DNA of 64,000 nt from Peribacillus simplex NBRC 15720 = DSM 1321 (GTDB taxonomy: Bacteria > Bacillota > Bacilli > Bacillales > DSM-1321): contig NZ_CP017704.1 of NCBI RefSeq assembly GCF_002243645.1, positions 5,102,001-5,166,000 of the forward strand, in the 5' to 3' direction. Shown here in pieces: positions 1 to 8,218 of the stretch; position 1 is the stretch's first letter, and each line of letters begins with the position of its first letter. A model generated the notes under the pieces. It did no database searches, was not told the origin of the DNA, and saw nothing but the letters and a program-made list of their open reading frames with translations. The position numbers and the translations under genes are program-made.

Positions 1-293
1 CTGTCATTTTTTGTTTGGATAAAGAACTTGTCCTGCTTTTTTTCAAGAGATGTCACTGTATCATCCAAGAATTCGACACCGAATTTTTCAGCGTGCTGTC
101 TGCCAAGCGTCCTTAATTGTTTGCCGCTTACCCCATCCGGCCATCCAAGAATGTTATGGTAAGCCTTGGCAATGGAAGAGCGACCTTGAGCAGAATCAAT
201 GACGATAATATCATGTTTATATCTTCCGAGCTGGATGGCTGCCTGAATACCGGCTATACCTCCACCAATAATAATGCAATCTGCTTGTTTCAT
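1..293 (-). CDS. FAD/NAD(P)-dependent oxidoreductase, thioredoxin reductase-like (partial)
   Basis: The reverse strand opens with an ATG at 293 behind a GGCGGTG ribosome site and runs off the left edge, giving about 97 N-terminal residues. The N-terminus has a dinucleotide-binding fold with GGGIAG at residues 10-15, followed by IQAAIQLGRY, and later HNILGWPDG. This arrangement is typical of thioredoxin-reductase-like flavoproteins that bind FAD through a Rossmann fold. The catalytic CxxC region, if present, lies outside the window, so disulfide reductase activity cannot be claimed. The HxlR-type regulator lies upstream on the same strand, with a terminator between them. Confidence 0.8.
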   Translation of the reverse strand, partial: MKQADCIIIGGGIAGIQAAIQLGRYKHDIIVIDSAQGRSSIAKAYHNILGWPDGVSGKQLRTLGRQHAEKFGVEFLDDTVTSLEKKQDKFFIQTKND

Positions 294-375
294 GAATTCA
301 CCGCCCATAAATTTGGAATAAACCTAGTGTTATTCTATCTGTAAAAAATATACCACTAGTCGCTGGCGCTTAAAC

Positions 376-413
376 AAAAAAGGAGGAAGTCCGCTGCTGG
401 CAGACCTTCCTCC
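376..413 (-). terminator. Rho-independent terminator of the HxlR-type gene
   Basis: A GC-rich inverted repeat (GGAGGAAG...CTTCCTCC) lies just downstream of the reverse-strand regulator gene. On that strand it is followed by a T run, which is the A run at 376-381 on the plus strand. Confidence 0.75.
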
Positions 414-431
414 CTTTCTTTAATGCTTATA

Positions 432-758
432 TCATTGATTCTGTATTGGCTCGAGCCATTCTTGTGCCCAATTTTGAATTTCCTTCATTACCGGTGCAAG
501 AGCCTTGCCTTTTTCAGTTAAAGAATATTCAATCCTGACCGGTGTCTCAGGATATACGTCCCTTTTAACAATACCTTCAATTTCCAAGTCTTTTAAACGT
601 TCAGAAAGAATCCTGCCGCTTATCGGGAATGCAGATTCAATATTACAAAACCGTTGAGGGCCATTAAGTAATTGATTGACAATCAATCCAGTCCAGCGTT
701 TACTCAAGATTTGCATTCCTTTTTCAAATCGTGGACAAAGTGTCGTATTATTCATCAT
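432..758 (-). CDS. HxlR-family winged-helix transcriptional regulator
   Basis: This 108-residue protein has the full HxlR layout. An N-terminal CPRF segment carries the conserved cysteine (Cys8). Next comes the KRWTGLIVNQLLNGPQRF recognition region, then GRILSERLKDLE, and a beta-wing ending in YSLTEKGKAL. Members such as HxlR and YodB sense aldehydes, quinones or redox state, often through that cysteine, and act as dimeric repressors. Two adjacent ATGs occur; the second (755) is better spaced from GAGGTGAT. The target is unknown: the flavoprotein downstream and nos upstream (divergent) are candidates by position only. Confidence 0.9.
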   Translation of the reverse strand: MMNNTTLCPRFEKGMQILSKRWTGLIVNQLLNGPQRFCNIESAFPISGRILSERLKDLEIEGIVKRDVYPETPVRIEYSLTEKGKALAPVMKEIQNWAQEWLEPIQNQ

Positions 759-777
759 ATCACCTCATTATTAATAT

Positions 778-807
778 ATTATAATGCATTTACCTCATAT
801 GTAACAA
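778..807 (-). promoter_or_regulatory. Putative sigma-A promoter of the HxlR-type gene
   Basis: On the reverse strand TTGTTA (802-807) is followed, after 18 bp, by a perfect TATAAT (778-783), about 20 bp ahead of the ATG. Confidence 0.5.
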
Positions 808-995
808 CTTTACCGATAATTATTTAGTTACTAGAGATGTTATAGTATAAGAAATTTATGAGCTTACTTTTAGTATCATGAAAAGTATCCGCCTCGGAAT
901 TGCCACATTTTTTTAAAAATGCGCTTAAAAAAATTGTGTTCTTTAGAGATAACATGAAAAATATGTTATTTTAATATTGAAGTTAAAGTTTTGCA

Positions 996-2096
996 ATGGA
1001 AGGATCCGTGGGAAAGATGAGTGATTTACTGCAAGAGGCCGTATCCTTTATCAGGACAAGTTACCCGGAATTATTGAAAACTGAAGAGGACATAAATGGC
1101 AGGATCGAACAAATTAAAAAGGAAATAAATGAAACAGGCATATATGAACATACAAATGAAGAATTGGTTTATGGTGCTAAATTAGCTTGGCGTAATAGCA
1201 ATCGATGCATTGGGCGCTTTTTTTGGGAGTCGCTGAGGGTGATTGATAAAAGGATGATTCAAAGCGAAGAAGAAATTGTATCGGCTCTCTTTGATCATAT
1301 CGAATATGCTACGAATAATGGGAGCATCAGACCTGTGATTACAATTTTCAAACAGAAAGATCGTAATCGAAAAGTGGAGATTTGGAATCATCAGCTTATT
1401 CGGTATGCAGGATATGAGACGGAACATGGCGTAATCGGCGATTCAAGTTCAATAGAGTTCACCAAGCAATGTATGGCATTAGGATGGGAAGGGAAATTCG
1501 GACCTTTCGATATTTTACCCATTGTAGTCCAATTGGACGGAAAAACCCCTAGTTTTCATGATATACCTGAATGCCTCGTTAAAGAAGTTCAAATCACCCA
1601 CCCTGAACTGACATGGTTCAAAGATCTTCAAATCAAATGGTATGCAGTTCCAATCATATCTGGTATGAGGCTGGAAATTGGCGGTATTACTTATTCAGCT
1701 GCACCATTTAATGGGTGGTACATGGGAACGGAAATCGGTGCCAGGAACCTTGCTGATGAAGAACGCTACAATATGTTACCGGCAATCGGGGAGAGGATGG
1801 GCTTGGATATTAAACGTGATTCGAGTTTATGGAAAGATCGAGCCCTTATCGAACTGAATGAAGCAGTCCTTCATTCGTATAAAAAACACGGAGTCAGCAT
1901 TGTTGATCACCATACAGCAGCTAAACAATTCAAGAAATTCGAAGAAAAAGAACTCTCTTGTGACCGGAAAGTAACGGGGGACTGGACCTGGTTAATTCCA
2001 CCGGTGTCTCCAGCCACAACACACGTTTTTCATAAGCCATATAACAATGAAATAATGAAACCTAATTTCTTATATCAAATTCCTCCATATAAATAA
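996..2096 (+). CDS. nos: Nitric oxide synthase, oxygenase domain only
   Basis: This bacterial NOS makes nitric oxide from L-arginine and needs an external flavodoxin- or ferredoxin-type reductase. The sequence matches the B. subtilis-type enzyme (about 360 residues, no reductase domain). It has [10 protein letters not shown] with the heme-ligating Cys71, the substrate-pocket segment [16 protein letters not shown] with its glutamate, and the C-terminal [12 protein letters not shown] pterin-binding region. The start is uncertain. ATG 996 has no ribosome site, and GTG 1008 or ATG 1017 (MSDLLQ...) begin nearer to where the family begins. The gene appears monocistronic and is divergent from the HxlR-type regulator. 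Confidence 0.96.
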   Translation: MEGSVGKMSDLLQEAVSFIRTSYPELLKTEEDINGRIEQIKKEINETGIYEHTNEELVYGAKLAWRNSNRCIGRFFWESLRVIDKRMIQSEEEIVSALFDHIEYATNNGSIRPVITIFKQKDRNRKVEIWNHQLIRYAGYETEHGVIGDSSSIEFTKQCMALGWEGKFGPFDILPIVVQLDGKTPSFHDIPECLVKEVQITHPELTWFKDLQIKWYAVPIISGMRLEIGGITYSAAPFNGWYMGTEIGARNLADEERYNMLPAIGERMGLDIKRDSSLWKDRALIELNEAVLHSYKKHGVSIVDHHTAAKQFKKFEEKELSCDRKVTGDWTWLIPPVSPATTHVFHKPYNNEIMKPNFLYQIPPYK

Positions 2097-2157
2097 AGGT
2101 TTATAATAACTGGCGTAGGGTATATATATAGCAAGCCAATAAATAAGGGGGAAGGTA

Positions 2158-2430
2158 ATGATGGCATTAGGAAGAAACGTGGTATTACTAGGAGTCGGAG
2201 TTGCCGGAGTCTCATTTTTATCGAATAAAACGAACAGAGGTAAAGTGAAGGACATATGGTCCAATGCTAAAGCAAAAACAGTAGGCTTTTGGAATAGGAC
2301 GGCTTCAGAGCTGGATCCTGTAATTGAAAAGGCAGGTCACCCTGATCCATATGATCATGACGATAATAAAATGGTAGATGAAGGCGCCATGTATGGTGTT
2401 CACTATTATAATAATGTTAAGCATGGATAA
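2158..2430 (+). CDS. Small YtxH-like membrane-anchored protein of unknown function
   Basis: The gene encodes 90 residues behind a strong GGGGGAAGG site, with two tandem ATGs (2158, 2161). The N-terminus has one short hydrophobic stretch (VVLLGVGVAGVSFLS), then a lysine-rich amphipathic segment and an acidic tail with PYDHDDNK. This resembles the general YtxH-like plan of one N-terminal membrane anchor and a charged cytoplasmic part, but I do not recognise a specific family. It is followed immediately by a strong terminator. Confidence 0.7.
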   Translation: MMALGRNVVLLGVGVAGVSFLSNKTNRGKVKDIWSNAKAKTVGFWNRTASELDPVIEKAGHPDPYDHDDNKMVDEGAMYGVHYYNNVKHG

Positions 2431-2442
2431 AGTAATCAGACT

Positions 2443-2474
2443 CGCTTGGGGATACCCAAGCGTTTTTTTTTTTA
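2443..2474 (+). terminator. Rho-independent terminator
   Basis: A perfect 8-bp stem CGCTTGGG/CCCAAGCG with a four-base loop is followed by about ten T residues. Confidence 0.9.
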
Positions 2475-2600
2475 TATAATTTTCAAATGAAAAAATCAGA
2501 TAATTGCGAATTCGGAATAGGGATTCATGGTATTAAATTCTTTATTGTGCTTTAAATGAATAAGGATTAAGATTAAAGAATCGAAAGGAAGTGGATACGA

Positions 2601-2711
2601 GTGAGCAGCAGTTCTTATGATCCTGAACCCAGAAAGAAAGAGGAAGCCAATATGATGCTAGAAGTCGAGACTGTTATTCTCCCTGAGTATCTGCTCGAAG
2701 AAGGTAAATAA
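2601..2711 (+). CDS. Putative 36-residue protein upstream of corA
   Basis: A GTG start at 2601 follows GGAAGTGG and gives an acidic 36-residue product (VSSSSYDPEPRKKEEANM at the N-terminus, ending in LEEGK). It stops 30 bp before corA and could be co-transcribed with it. I recognise no family. Alternatively it is a leader peptide or a chance ORF. Confidence 0.45.
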   Translation: MSSSSYDPEPRKKEEANMMLEVETVILPEYLLEEGK

Positions 2712-2741
2712 GGCTTTCTCTATAGAAGAGGAGGTCAAGAA

Positions 2742-3680
2742 ATGATTGAAATCTACAAGACGGATGAAAACCGTCACCTAAACAATATCGAGGACATGAC
2801 AAGAGGTTCCTGGGTGAACATTGTTGCGCCCACAGAAGCTGAAATAGATTATATATGCACGACTTTGAATTTACCGATTAATTTCATGAAAGATCCGCTG
2901 GATGATGAGGAAAGGCCTCGAATCGAAAAAGAGGATGATAATGTTTTAATTATTGTCGACTTCCCATATTTGACCAGGGACGAAGCCGACTTACCGATCT
3001 TTGAAACGATTCCCATAGGTATGATCTTTACCAAAGACTGTTTCATTACGGTATCTTTGAAAGAAACACCGATATTGGCGAATTTCAAAAACAATAAGAT
3101 CAAAGGATTTTTCACCAATAAGAAAACAAGGTTTGCCTTACAATTATTATTTGAGATTTCATCCTATTATTTACGTTACCTGAAACAGATTAACAAGATG
3201 ACTAATGAAGCAGAACGTGAATTGCATCAGTCCATGAAAAATAAAGAATTATACACTTTCCTTGCTTTGGAAAAAAGCCTGGTTTATTTTACAACATCAT
3301 TGAAATCCAATCGCGTAGTGCTTGATAAGATCCTCCGTTTTAATTATTTGAAAATGTATGAAGAAGATAAAGAATTACTTGAGGATGTAATCATCGAAAA
3401 TGCTCAGGCAATCGAAATGGCAGAAGTGTATCTATCCATTCTTAGCGGTATGATGGATGCATTCGCTTCGATCATTTCCAATAATGTCAATAATGCCATG
3501 AAGTTTCTAACCTCAGTGACCATTATTTTAACGCTGCCGACGATGGTAGCAAGTTTTTACGGAATGAATGTGGAACTGCCATTTGAACATAATCGGTTTG
3601 CTTTCATATTTACATTATTAATTGCCATCACATTGGCGGGCACGACGGCATTCATTTTTTGGAAGAAAAAATATTTTTAA
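2742..3680 (+). CDS. corA: CorA-family magnesium/divalent-cation channel
   Basis: CorA proteins form pentameric inner-membrane channels for Mg2+ and sometimes Co2+ or Ni2+. This 312-residue protein has the typical length, a large acidic cytoplasmic domain, and two C-terminal transmembrane helices (roughly 255-275 and 285-305). The signature GMN closes the first helix at about residues 274-276 in the context ASFYGMNVELPF. A basic KKKYF tail ends the protein. The start ATG follows GAGGAGGTC. A terminator lies 3 bp after the stop, so the gene is either single or paired with the tiny ORF upstream. CorA expression is often gated by Mg2+, but I see no M-box here. Confidence 0.95.
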   Translation: MIEIYKTDENRHLNNIEDMTRGSWVNIVAPTEAEIDYICTTLNLPINFMKDPLDDEERPRIEKEDDNVLIIVDFPYLTRDEADLPIFETIPIGMIFTKDCFITVSLKETPILANFKNNKIKGFFTNKKTRFALQLLFEISSYYLRYLKQINKMTNEAERELHQSMKNKELYTFLALEKSLVYFTTSLKSNRVVLDKILRFNYLKMYEEDKELLEDVIIENAQAIEMAEVYLSILSGMMDAFASIISNNVNNAMKFLTSVTIILTLPTMVASFYGMNVELPFEHNRFAFIFTLLIAITLAGTTAFIFWKKKYF

Positions 3681-3683
3681 GAT

Positions 3684-3712
3684 AAACCGGCTTATTAAGC
3701 CGGTTTTGTTTT
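3684..3712. terminator. Bidirectional terminator after corA
   Basis: The inverted repeat AAACCGGCTT/AAGCCGGTTT has a 3-4 base loop and runs into TTTTGTTTTA. It sits between two convergent genes and is flanked by A and T runs, so it can serve both. Confidence 0.85.
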
Positions 3713-3902
3713 ATTCTTCAAAAAAATCAGCAAATCCTTCACTGTTAATCCGATCGTTATAAGGGTTCTCATCCTTTACATTCTTTGCATCCAAATTTGT
3801 TTTAATCACTAAACGGGGACTCTGTGATGCTTCTCTGATGATACGGTCGTTCAACTCTTTAAAATCCGGTACATTCTTATTGCCGGGTCTGTTTGGTTCC
3901 AA
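3711..3902 (-). CDS. Small hydrophilic protein of unknown function
   Basis: The longest frame starts at ATG 3917, but that ATG lies inside the GGAGGTGG ribosome site. The better start is TTG at 3902, five bases after the site, giving 63 residues beginning with EPNRPGNKN. The product is charged, has no membrane segment or cysteine, and ends FADFFEE. I recognise no family. It could be one of the many small Bacillus proteins expressed late in growth or in spores, but nothing in the sequence proves this. Confidence 0.6.
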   Translation of the reverse strand: MEPNRPGNKNVPDFKELNDRIIREASQSPRLVIKTNLDAKNVKDENPYNDRINSEGFADFFEE

Positions 3903-3997
3903 TAAAACCACCTCCATTAGTATCTTTACAATAAATGATGGGGTGTATTCATGAATATTCTTAGGTTTGGGAAGTATAAAGGACTGAGGAGGAGATC

Positions 3998-4162
3998 ATG
4001 ATGACCAAATGGAACGAGCAAGCAGCTCTCAATAATAATTTAAGGGCAAGTGATTTAAACCCAGATGGAGCCGATAAAGCAAAAATGGATTCAAAAACAA
4101 TTGATGGAGATCAATTGAATGATCTAAAGATCCAAAGGGAAATCAGAAAGCAAAATATATAA
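3998..4162 (+). CDS. Small 54-residue hydrophilic protein
   Basis: Behind a strong GAGGAGGAG site, tandem ATGs (3998, 4001) start a 54-residue reading frame (MTKWNEQAALNNNLRAS at the N-terminus) that ends just before a strong terminator. It is rich in Asn, Asp and Lys, with no hydrophobic core, so it is likely unstructured or a small DNA- or spore-associated protein. No family recognised. Confidence 0.65.
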   Translation: MMTKWNEQAALNNNLRASDLNPDGADKAKMDSKTIDGDQLNDLKIQREIRKQNI

Positions 4163-4212
4163 GAGAAGTCCCTGATCGTCAAAGTAAAACAGCACAGGAT
4201 CATGCAGAGGAA

Positions 4213-4246
4213 AACGCTTGGCGGTTAACCAAGCGTTTTTTTTTGC
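4213..4246 (+). terminator. Rho-independent terminator
   Basis: The stem AACGCTTGG/CCAAGCGTT is followed by eight or more T residues. The stem sequence nearly matches the terminator at 2443. Confidence 0.9.
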
Positions 4247-4277
4247 GTATTCCATAGTGGTTTAGGATTCTCTTTTA

Positions 4278-4412
4278 TCATGTACGCTTTTGCTTTTTAT
4301 GAGAAGAGGGTTGAGTAAAGGACCCGGTTTCTTTCGTAGTGGTACCTTGCCCCTCTACCTGAGAAGAACCTAAACGAGTTTGTGAAGCATCTTTCTTGTT
4401 TTTTCCATTCAT
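4278..4412 (-). CDS. Small 44-residue hydrophilic protein, possibly spore-related
   Basis: A reverse-strand ATG at 4412 follows a GAGGTGATAA site and encodes 44 residues rich in Lys, Gln, Ser and Thr (begins NGKNKKDASQTRLGSS, ends HKKQKRT). The composition is like that of minor acid-soluble spore proteins, but no diagnostic motif is visible, so the role is a guess. The good ribosome site supports it being real. Confidence 0.55.
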   Translation of the reverse strand: MNGKNKKDASQTRLGSSQVEGQGTTTKETGSFTQPSSHKKQKRT

Positions 4413-4510
4413 GTTTATCACCTCGATATTACTTTCCCTATTTCCTTTGCATCCTATACATATATTGAAGGTGAAAAGGACAGGTTAGAAGGTAGAGGAG
4501 GTGTGTGTTG

Positions 4511-4762
4511 ATGTCAAGAATCGGTGTTGAAGAATCATTAACGAATATTCAGGAAGTACTTCGTGAAAAAGGTTTTGATGTTGTGGAGATTAAACAAGAA
4601 GCTGACGCAAAAAACGTGGATTGTTGTGTGGTAACAGGTTTGGAAAGTAATATTATGGGTATAAGCGATACTTCATTAAAAGCGTCTATCATTGAGGCAA
4701 ATGGTTTAACGGCTGATGAAGTGTGCCGCGAGGTTGAAAATAAAGTGAACGCCATTCAATAG
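4511..4762 (+). CDS. ykuS: YkuS family protein (UPF0180)
   Basis: The frame is open from GTG 4505, but the ATG at 4511 is best spaced from GAGGAGGTG and gives 83 residues beginning MSRIGVEESL. Family features include the N-terminal RIGVEESL, the paired-cysteine segment CCVVTGL, and GLTADEVC near the C-terminus. The function of YkuS is unknown. The gene ends at a strong bidirectional terminator shared with the convergent osmC-like gene. Confidence 0.9.
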   Translation: MSRIGVEESLTNIQEVLREKGFDVVEIKQEADAKNVDCCVVTGLESNIMGISDTSLKASIIEANGLTADEVCREVENKVNAIQ

Positions 4763-4765
4763 TTC

Positions 4766-4803
4766 AAAAAGTGCCTAAACCGATATAGGGTTAGGCACTT
4801 TTT
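4766..4803. terminator. Bidirectional terminator between ykuS and the OsmC gene
   Basis: A perfect 13-bp stem AAAAAGTGCCTAA/TTAGGCACTTTTT with a 12-base loop lies between convergent genes. Confidence 0.9.
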
Positions 4804-4816
4804 CTGTTCGGGGTTA

Positions 4817-5263
4817 CTATGCTATGGAAATTGTCGCAATCAATTCCACCGCTACATTACCTTTGATCGCTTTAGAAATCATACATGAAGTTTCAGCTTT
4901 TTCAGCAAGTTTCCTCGCTTTTTCAACCACTTTTTCAGAAGTACCCGATACTAATATGAGTGCAGGGCGATGGATGATTTTCTTGTAGGTGAATACACCA
5001 TTTGTAACATCCACTAACGCTTCCGATTGCATGGTCAAGCTCACCTTTTCTATATGGGCTCGCTCTAACATGGCAGCAAAGGTAATGATATAGCAGGTCG
5101 ATGCCGCCCCAAGCAGCATTTCATCGGGATTAGTGCCGATCCCTGGTCCCTCCATATCAGTAGGAATACTTATCTGTGTTTGAAGATTCCCTGAATGAAT
5201 CGTGCCGATATCATTTCTGCCGCCGGGCCATTCCGCGGTTAAATGAAAGTGATGTATCGTCAT
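4817..5263 (-). CDS. OsmC-family peroxiredoxin-like protein
   Basis: OsmC/Ohr proteins reduce organic hydroperoxides with two cysteines. This 148-residue protein has the fold's typical length. It has the first conserved cysteine in GAASTCYIITFAAMLE and the second in ETSCMISKAIKGN, both in family context, plus the GTNPDEMLLGAAS segment just before. It most resembles the SACOL1771-like branch of Firmicutes. It is cytoplasmic and stands alone. The ATG follows AAGGAGGTTG. Its exact peroxide substrate cannot be read from sequence. Confidence 0.9.
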   Translation of the reverse strand: MTIHHFHLTAEWPGGRNDIGTIHSGNLQTQISIPTDMEGPGIGTNPDEMLLGAASTCYIITFAAMLERAHIEKVSLTMQSEALVDVTNGVFTYKKIIHRPALILVSGTSEKVVEKARKLAEKAETSCMISKAIKGNVAVELIATISIA

Positions 5264-5324
5264 TTTTTCAACCTCCTTACTATTCTATAGTGTAAACGAT
5301 TAAACAGGTTAAGTATCCGATTTT

Positions 5325-5545
5325 GCTCACTCAGTCGAATAATCCAGCAATCGTACGAATTAAGTTTTGAAACGGCCGAATAATTCGCCAGAAGGCCGAA
5401 AAAAGTGTGGAACCGGTCGAATAATCCGCCAAACGGCGTGAAAAAGTAGCTAATCGAACAAATAATCTACCGCTAGGCAGAATTAGTTCCCGTTAGGGCA
5501 AAATTTCCACCAGCCGACCGAAGCATTCGAACGGAAAGGTATTAT
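5325..5545. repeat. Degenerate intergenic repeat with the core CGAATAATCCGCC
   Basis: The 418-bp gap between the osmC-like gene and the PHA operon has no convincing gene. About 200 bp of it consists of degenerate repeats of a unit like (G/C)TCGAATAATCCGCCA followed by AACGGC, seen near 5334, 5378, 5414 and, weaker, 5455. Several copies pair CGGCCGAA with TTCGCC and could fold. Its function is unknown. Confidence 0.5.
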
Positions 5546-5681
5546 TGATATAAAGGATACATGTTGTTGAAACAAAAGGCAGAGGCATTAGGCTATTTTA
5601 AGCACAATATTGGATAGGCTTTTCTATAATGATATAGACGGTTTTATATAAATAATACTTCATTAAGGAAGGGCTGAAAAG

Positions 5682-6461
5682 TTGACTACATTGAGTAATA
5701 TGTTCGATTTGACTAATAAAACGGCTATCATTACCGGCGGCGGCAGAGGACTGGGCAAACAGATCGCCATGGCGTTGGGGGAGGCTGGTGCAAATATAGT
5801 CATTGCTTCACGAAATCTTCCTGTATGTAAGGAGGTTTGTGAAGACTTGCAAGCGATGGGTGTTAATGCCGTTGCCTTTGAATGTGATATCACGGATGAG
5901 AGTGCCATTGACCATGTCGTCCAGGAAACGGTTGCTCAATTCGGCACGATTGATATTCTTGTCAATAATAGCGGTACGTCCTGGTCAGGTCCGCTTTTGG
6001 ATCTTCCCAAGGATAAGTGGGAAAAAGTATTGAATGTTAATGTTACAGGTACATTCCTGTTTTCACAGGCTGTAGCGAGGGTCATGAAGCAGCAAAATTC
6101 CGGAAAAATAATAAATATTGCATCGGTAACTGGTCTTGGCGGGACATTTCCTGAGTTATTGGATACGATCGCTTATAACACCAGTAAGGGTGCCGTCATT
6201 ACAATGACCAAGGATTTAGGAGTTAAACTTGCTAGATACGGCATCCAAGTCAATGCAATTGCACCTGGATTTTTCCCGACTAAAATCACAAAGGAAATTC
6301 TTGGAAAGTCTAACTATGACATATTAGGTAAGACTCCGGCTGGCAGATTTGGCGATGAAGATGATTTAAAGGGTGCCGCCGTATTTTTAGCCTCAAAGGC
6401 TTCTGACTATATGGTTGGCCATGTTTTGATCATTGACGGTGGAATATCGGCATTAGTGTAA
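5682..6461 (+). CDS. Short-chain dehydrogenase/reductase of the PHA operon
   Basis: This 259-residue classical SDR has TGGGRGLG at residues 18-25 for nucleotide binding, NNSG at 95-98, and catalytic Ser148, Tyr165 and Lys169 (AYNTSKG). The TTG start is eight bases from AAGGAAGGG. It lies 27 bp upstream of phaR and phaC, so it may supply (R)-3-hydroxyacyl-CoA as PhaB does. However, its sequence looks closer to gluconate-5-dehydrogenase-type SDRs than to canonical PhaB, so substrate assignment rests on context only. Confidence 0.85.
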   Translation: MTTLSNMFDLTNKTAIITGGGRGLGKQIAMALGEAGANIVIASRNLPVCKEVCEDLQAMGVNAVAFECDITDESAIDHVVQETVAQFGTIDILVNNSGTSWSGPLLDLPKDKWEKVLNVNVTGTFLFSQAVARVMKQQNSGKIINIASVTGLGGTFPELLDTIAYNTSKGAVITMTKDLGVKLARYGIQVNAIAPGFFPTKITKEILGKSNYDILGKTPAGRFGDEDDLKGAAVFLASKASDYMVGHVLIIDGGISALV

Positions 6462-6488
6462 ACGGAAGAGAAAGGAAGGAAGAAATAT

Positions 6489-6992
6489 ATGGCGGGAAAA
6501 TCAAATTTTTATAAAGGGCTTAAATTACTAGGCGCACAAAAAGAGCAACAGCTTAATGGTAAAATTCAGAATTTGCTAAATAATCGTGAGTTAATAGAAG
6601 CAATAAGCGACAATGCCCAAATGCAGATTCCAAGAATAAATAGAATGCAGGAAGCCTCAGAAAGAATGTCCATCATCATGAATTCCCCAACAAAAAAAGA
6701 TGTGGTGAGTGTAGCGAAATTAGTCATCCAGCTCGAAGAAAAAATTGATAGGTTAGAAGAGCTGGTCTCTATACTTGTTGAGGATAGGGGAGGGAACGTC
6801 AGAGGTAATTCTTCAGTTCGTAATAAACGCAATGCTTTTTCATCGGGCAGTAAGAAAAAGAAGTCAAGTTGGGAATCCAATGAAATGGATGGGCGTAAAA
6901 AAAGGATATCGGATTTTATAAATAACTCCTTATTGTCAAGCTCACAGTTACCTGAGTTCGATTCACTTGGACAGGGGAATTCAAATGTCTAA
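6489..6992 (+). CDS. phaR: PHA synthase subunit PhaR (class IV)
   Basis: PhaR is the non-catalytic partner required by class IV polyhydroxyalkanoate synthases in Bacillus. The 167-residue protein is helical, with a QLEEKIDRLEELVSIL coiled-coil segment near residues 78-95, then a basic, disordered C-terminal tail rich in Lys and Ser, as expected for the family. The ATG follows GAAAGGAAGG. Its 3' end overlaps the phaC start by 8 bp, implying translational coupling. Confidence 0.88.
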   Translation: MAGKSNFYKGLKLLGAQKEQQLNGKIQNLLNNRELIEAISDNAQMQIPRINRMQEASERMSIIMNSPTKKDVVSVAKLVIQLEEKIDRLEELVSILVEDRGGNVRGNSSVRNKRNAFSSGSKKKKSSWESNEMDGRKKRISDFINNSLLSSSQLPEFDSLGQGNSNV

Positions 6993-8037
6993 GCGGAAAG
7001 TGCCGAAAAATCAATCCGAATCCATAAATAAATGGAAACATTTTATGGATATTCCCAATCAGCCAATGCCTGAAATGGGACTGACGCCGAAAATAGCGGT
7101 GTGGAAAAAAAACAAATCAACGCTTTGGTATTATCCATCAGCACAAAAAAAATATGATGTGCCGGTTTTTCTTATATATTCACTAATCAATACTCCTTTG
7201 ATTCTTGATTTGTCCCCCGGGAATAGTTTAATAGAATCTTTTGTAAATGAAGGTTTTGATGTGTATTTGCTTGATTTTGGAAGTCCGGGCTTTGAAGATG
7301 GTGAAATATCGATCGAAGATTATATCGTCGATTATATTCAAAAAGGAGTACAGCGTGCATTACGCCACTCTGGAGCATCAGAAATTACAGTCATGGGGTT
7401 TTGCCTCGGCGGTACAATAGCCGCAATATATGCTGCCATTGCAGACGAGCCAATCAAGAATTTGATCCTCTCCGTTACACCGGTAGATTTCAGTGCCTCA
7501 GAATTTTTTGATCAATGGCAGGAAGCGTTAAAGGAAGGTACCGCGGATTTTAACGATACGATTGATATTTATCAAACGATCCCAGCCAGTGCAGTTAAAT
7601 ATGGAATCCGGTTAATTACATCTCCTATCTATATATCACCCTATTTATCTTTATTGAATCAAGCGGATGATGATGAGTACGTTCAAAATTGGCGCCGCTT
7701 CAATGCTTGGGCCAATGGGCATGTACCATTATCCGGAGCAGCCGCAAAACAAATAACCAAAGACCTTTTGATAAAAAATAGCTTGGTTAATGGAGGATTT
7801 AAGGTAAGGGGAAAAAAAGCTAAGCTTTCGAAAATTGATGCTAGTGTCTTGGTAATAGCGAGTAAGTATGATCGATTGGTCCCGCAGGAAATGATTTATC
7901 CGGTAATGAAGCATTTAACATGTAAGGATAAGACATATAGCCTAATAAAAAGTGGACATGCTGCTAAACAATATTCCGGTGTACTCCCATATTATTTGAA
8001 AGAATGGCTACCAGGACGTTCTTCACCAATTCAATAG
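6985..8037 (+). CDS. phaC: Class IV poly(3-hydroxyalkanoate) synthase catalytic subunit
   Basis: PhaC polymerises hydroxyacyl-CoA into storage granules. The frame is open from TTG 6967, but ATG 6985 is ideally spaced from AGGGGA and gives 350 residues, close to the family length. The lipase-like box GFCLGG puts the catalytic cysteine at about residue 140. The catalytic aspartate lies in ASKYDRLVP and the histidine in SGHAAK near the C-terminus. The gene overlaps phaR. No phaP, phaQ or phaB of the usual Bacillus pha cluster is next to it. Confidence 0.94.
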   Translation: MSKRKVPKNQSESINKWKHFMDIPNQPMPEMGLTPKIAVWKKNKSTLWYYPSAQKKYDVPVFLIYSLINTPLILDLSPGNSLIESFVNEGFDVYLLDFGSPGFEDGEISIEDYIVDYIQKGVQRALRHSGASEITVMGFCLGGTIAAIYAAIADEPIKNLILSVTPVDFSASEFFDQWQEALKEGTADFNDTIDIYQTIPASAVKYGIRLITSPIYISPYLSLLNQADDDEYVQNWRRFNAWANGHVPLSGAAAKQITKDLLIKNSLVNGGFKVRGKKAKLSKIDASVLVIASKYDRLVPQEMIYPVMKHLTCKDKTYSLIKSGHAAKQYSGVLPYYLKEWLPGRSSPIQ

Positions 8038-8056
8038 GTTACTAGGGGGATGTGAA

Positions 8057-8125
8057 ATGTACATGTTGAACGCCAGTGAGGATATCAAAATCATGCCGGT
8101 TGTAGAGTATATAGGTTTTGCATAA
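8057..8125 (+). CDS. Possible 22-residue peptide or gene remnant
   Basis: An ATG behind GGGGGATG opens a short frame of 22 residues (MYMLNASEDIKIMPVVEY at the start). The good ribosome site suggests either a tiny peptide or the surviving 5' end of a deleted gene after phaC. Low confidence. Confidence 0.25.
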   Translation: MYMLNASEDIKIMPVVEYIGFA

Positions 8126-8182
8126 TTGATATTTTCAAAATTCTTTGCAACATTTCCGGATTACTAAAGAGAAATAAATGAA

Positions 8183-8212
8183 AGGGCTGGCTCGTTATTT
8201 AGAACCAGCCCT
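8183..8212. terminator. Bidirectional terminator between phaC and the nitroreductase gene
   Basis: The stem AGGGCTGG/CCAGCCCT with a 14-base loop lies between convergent genes. The downstream T tract is clearer on the reverse strand. Confidence 0.7.
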
Positions 8213-8218
8213 ATTGTA

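Noticed and set aside
117..344. Plus-strand 75-codon frame near the left edge
   Set aside because: It is antisense to the flavoprotein N-terminus, which has a clear dinucleotide-binding motif.
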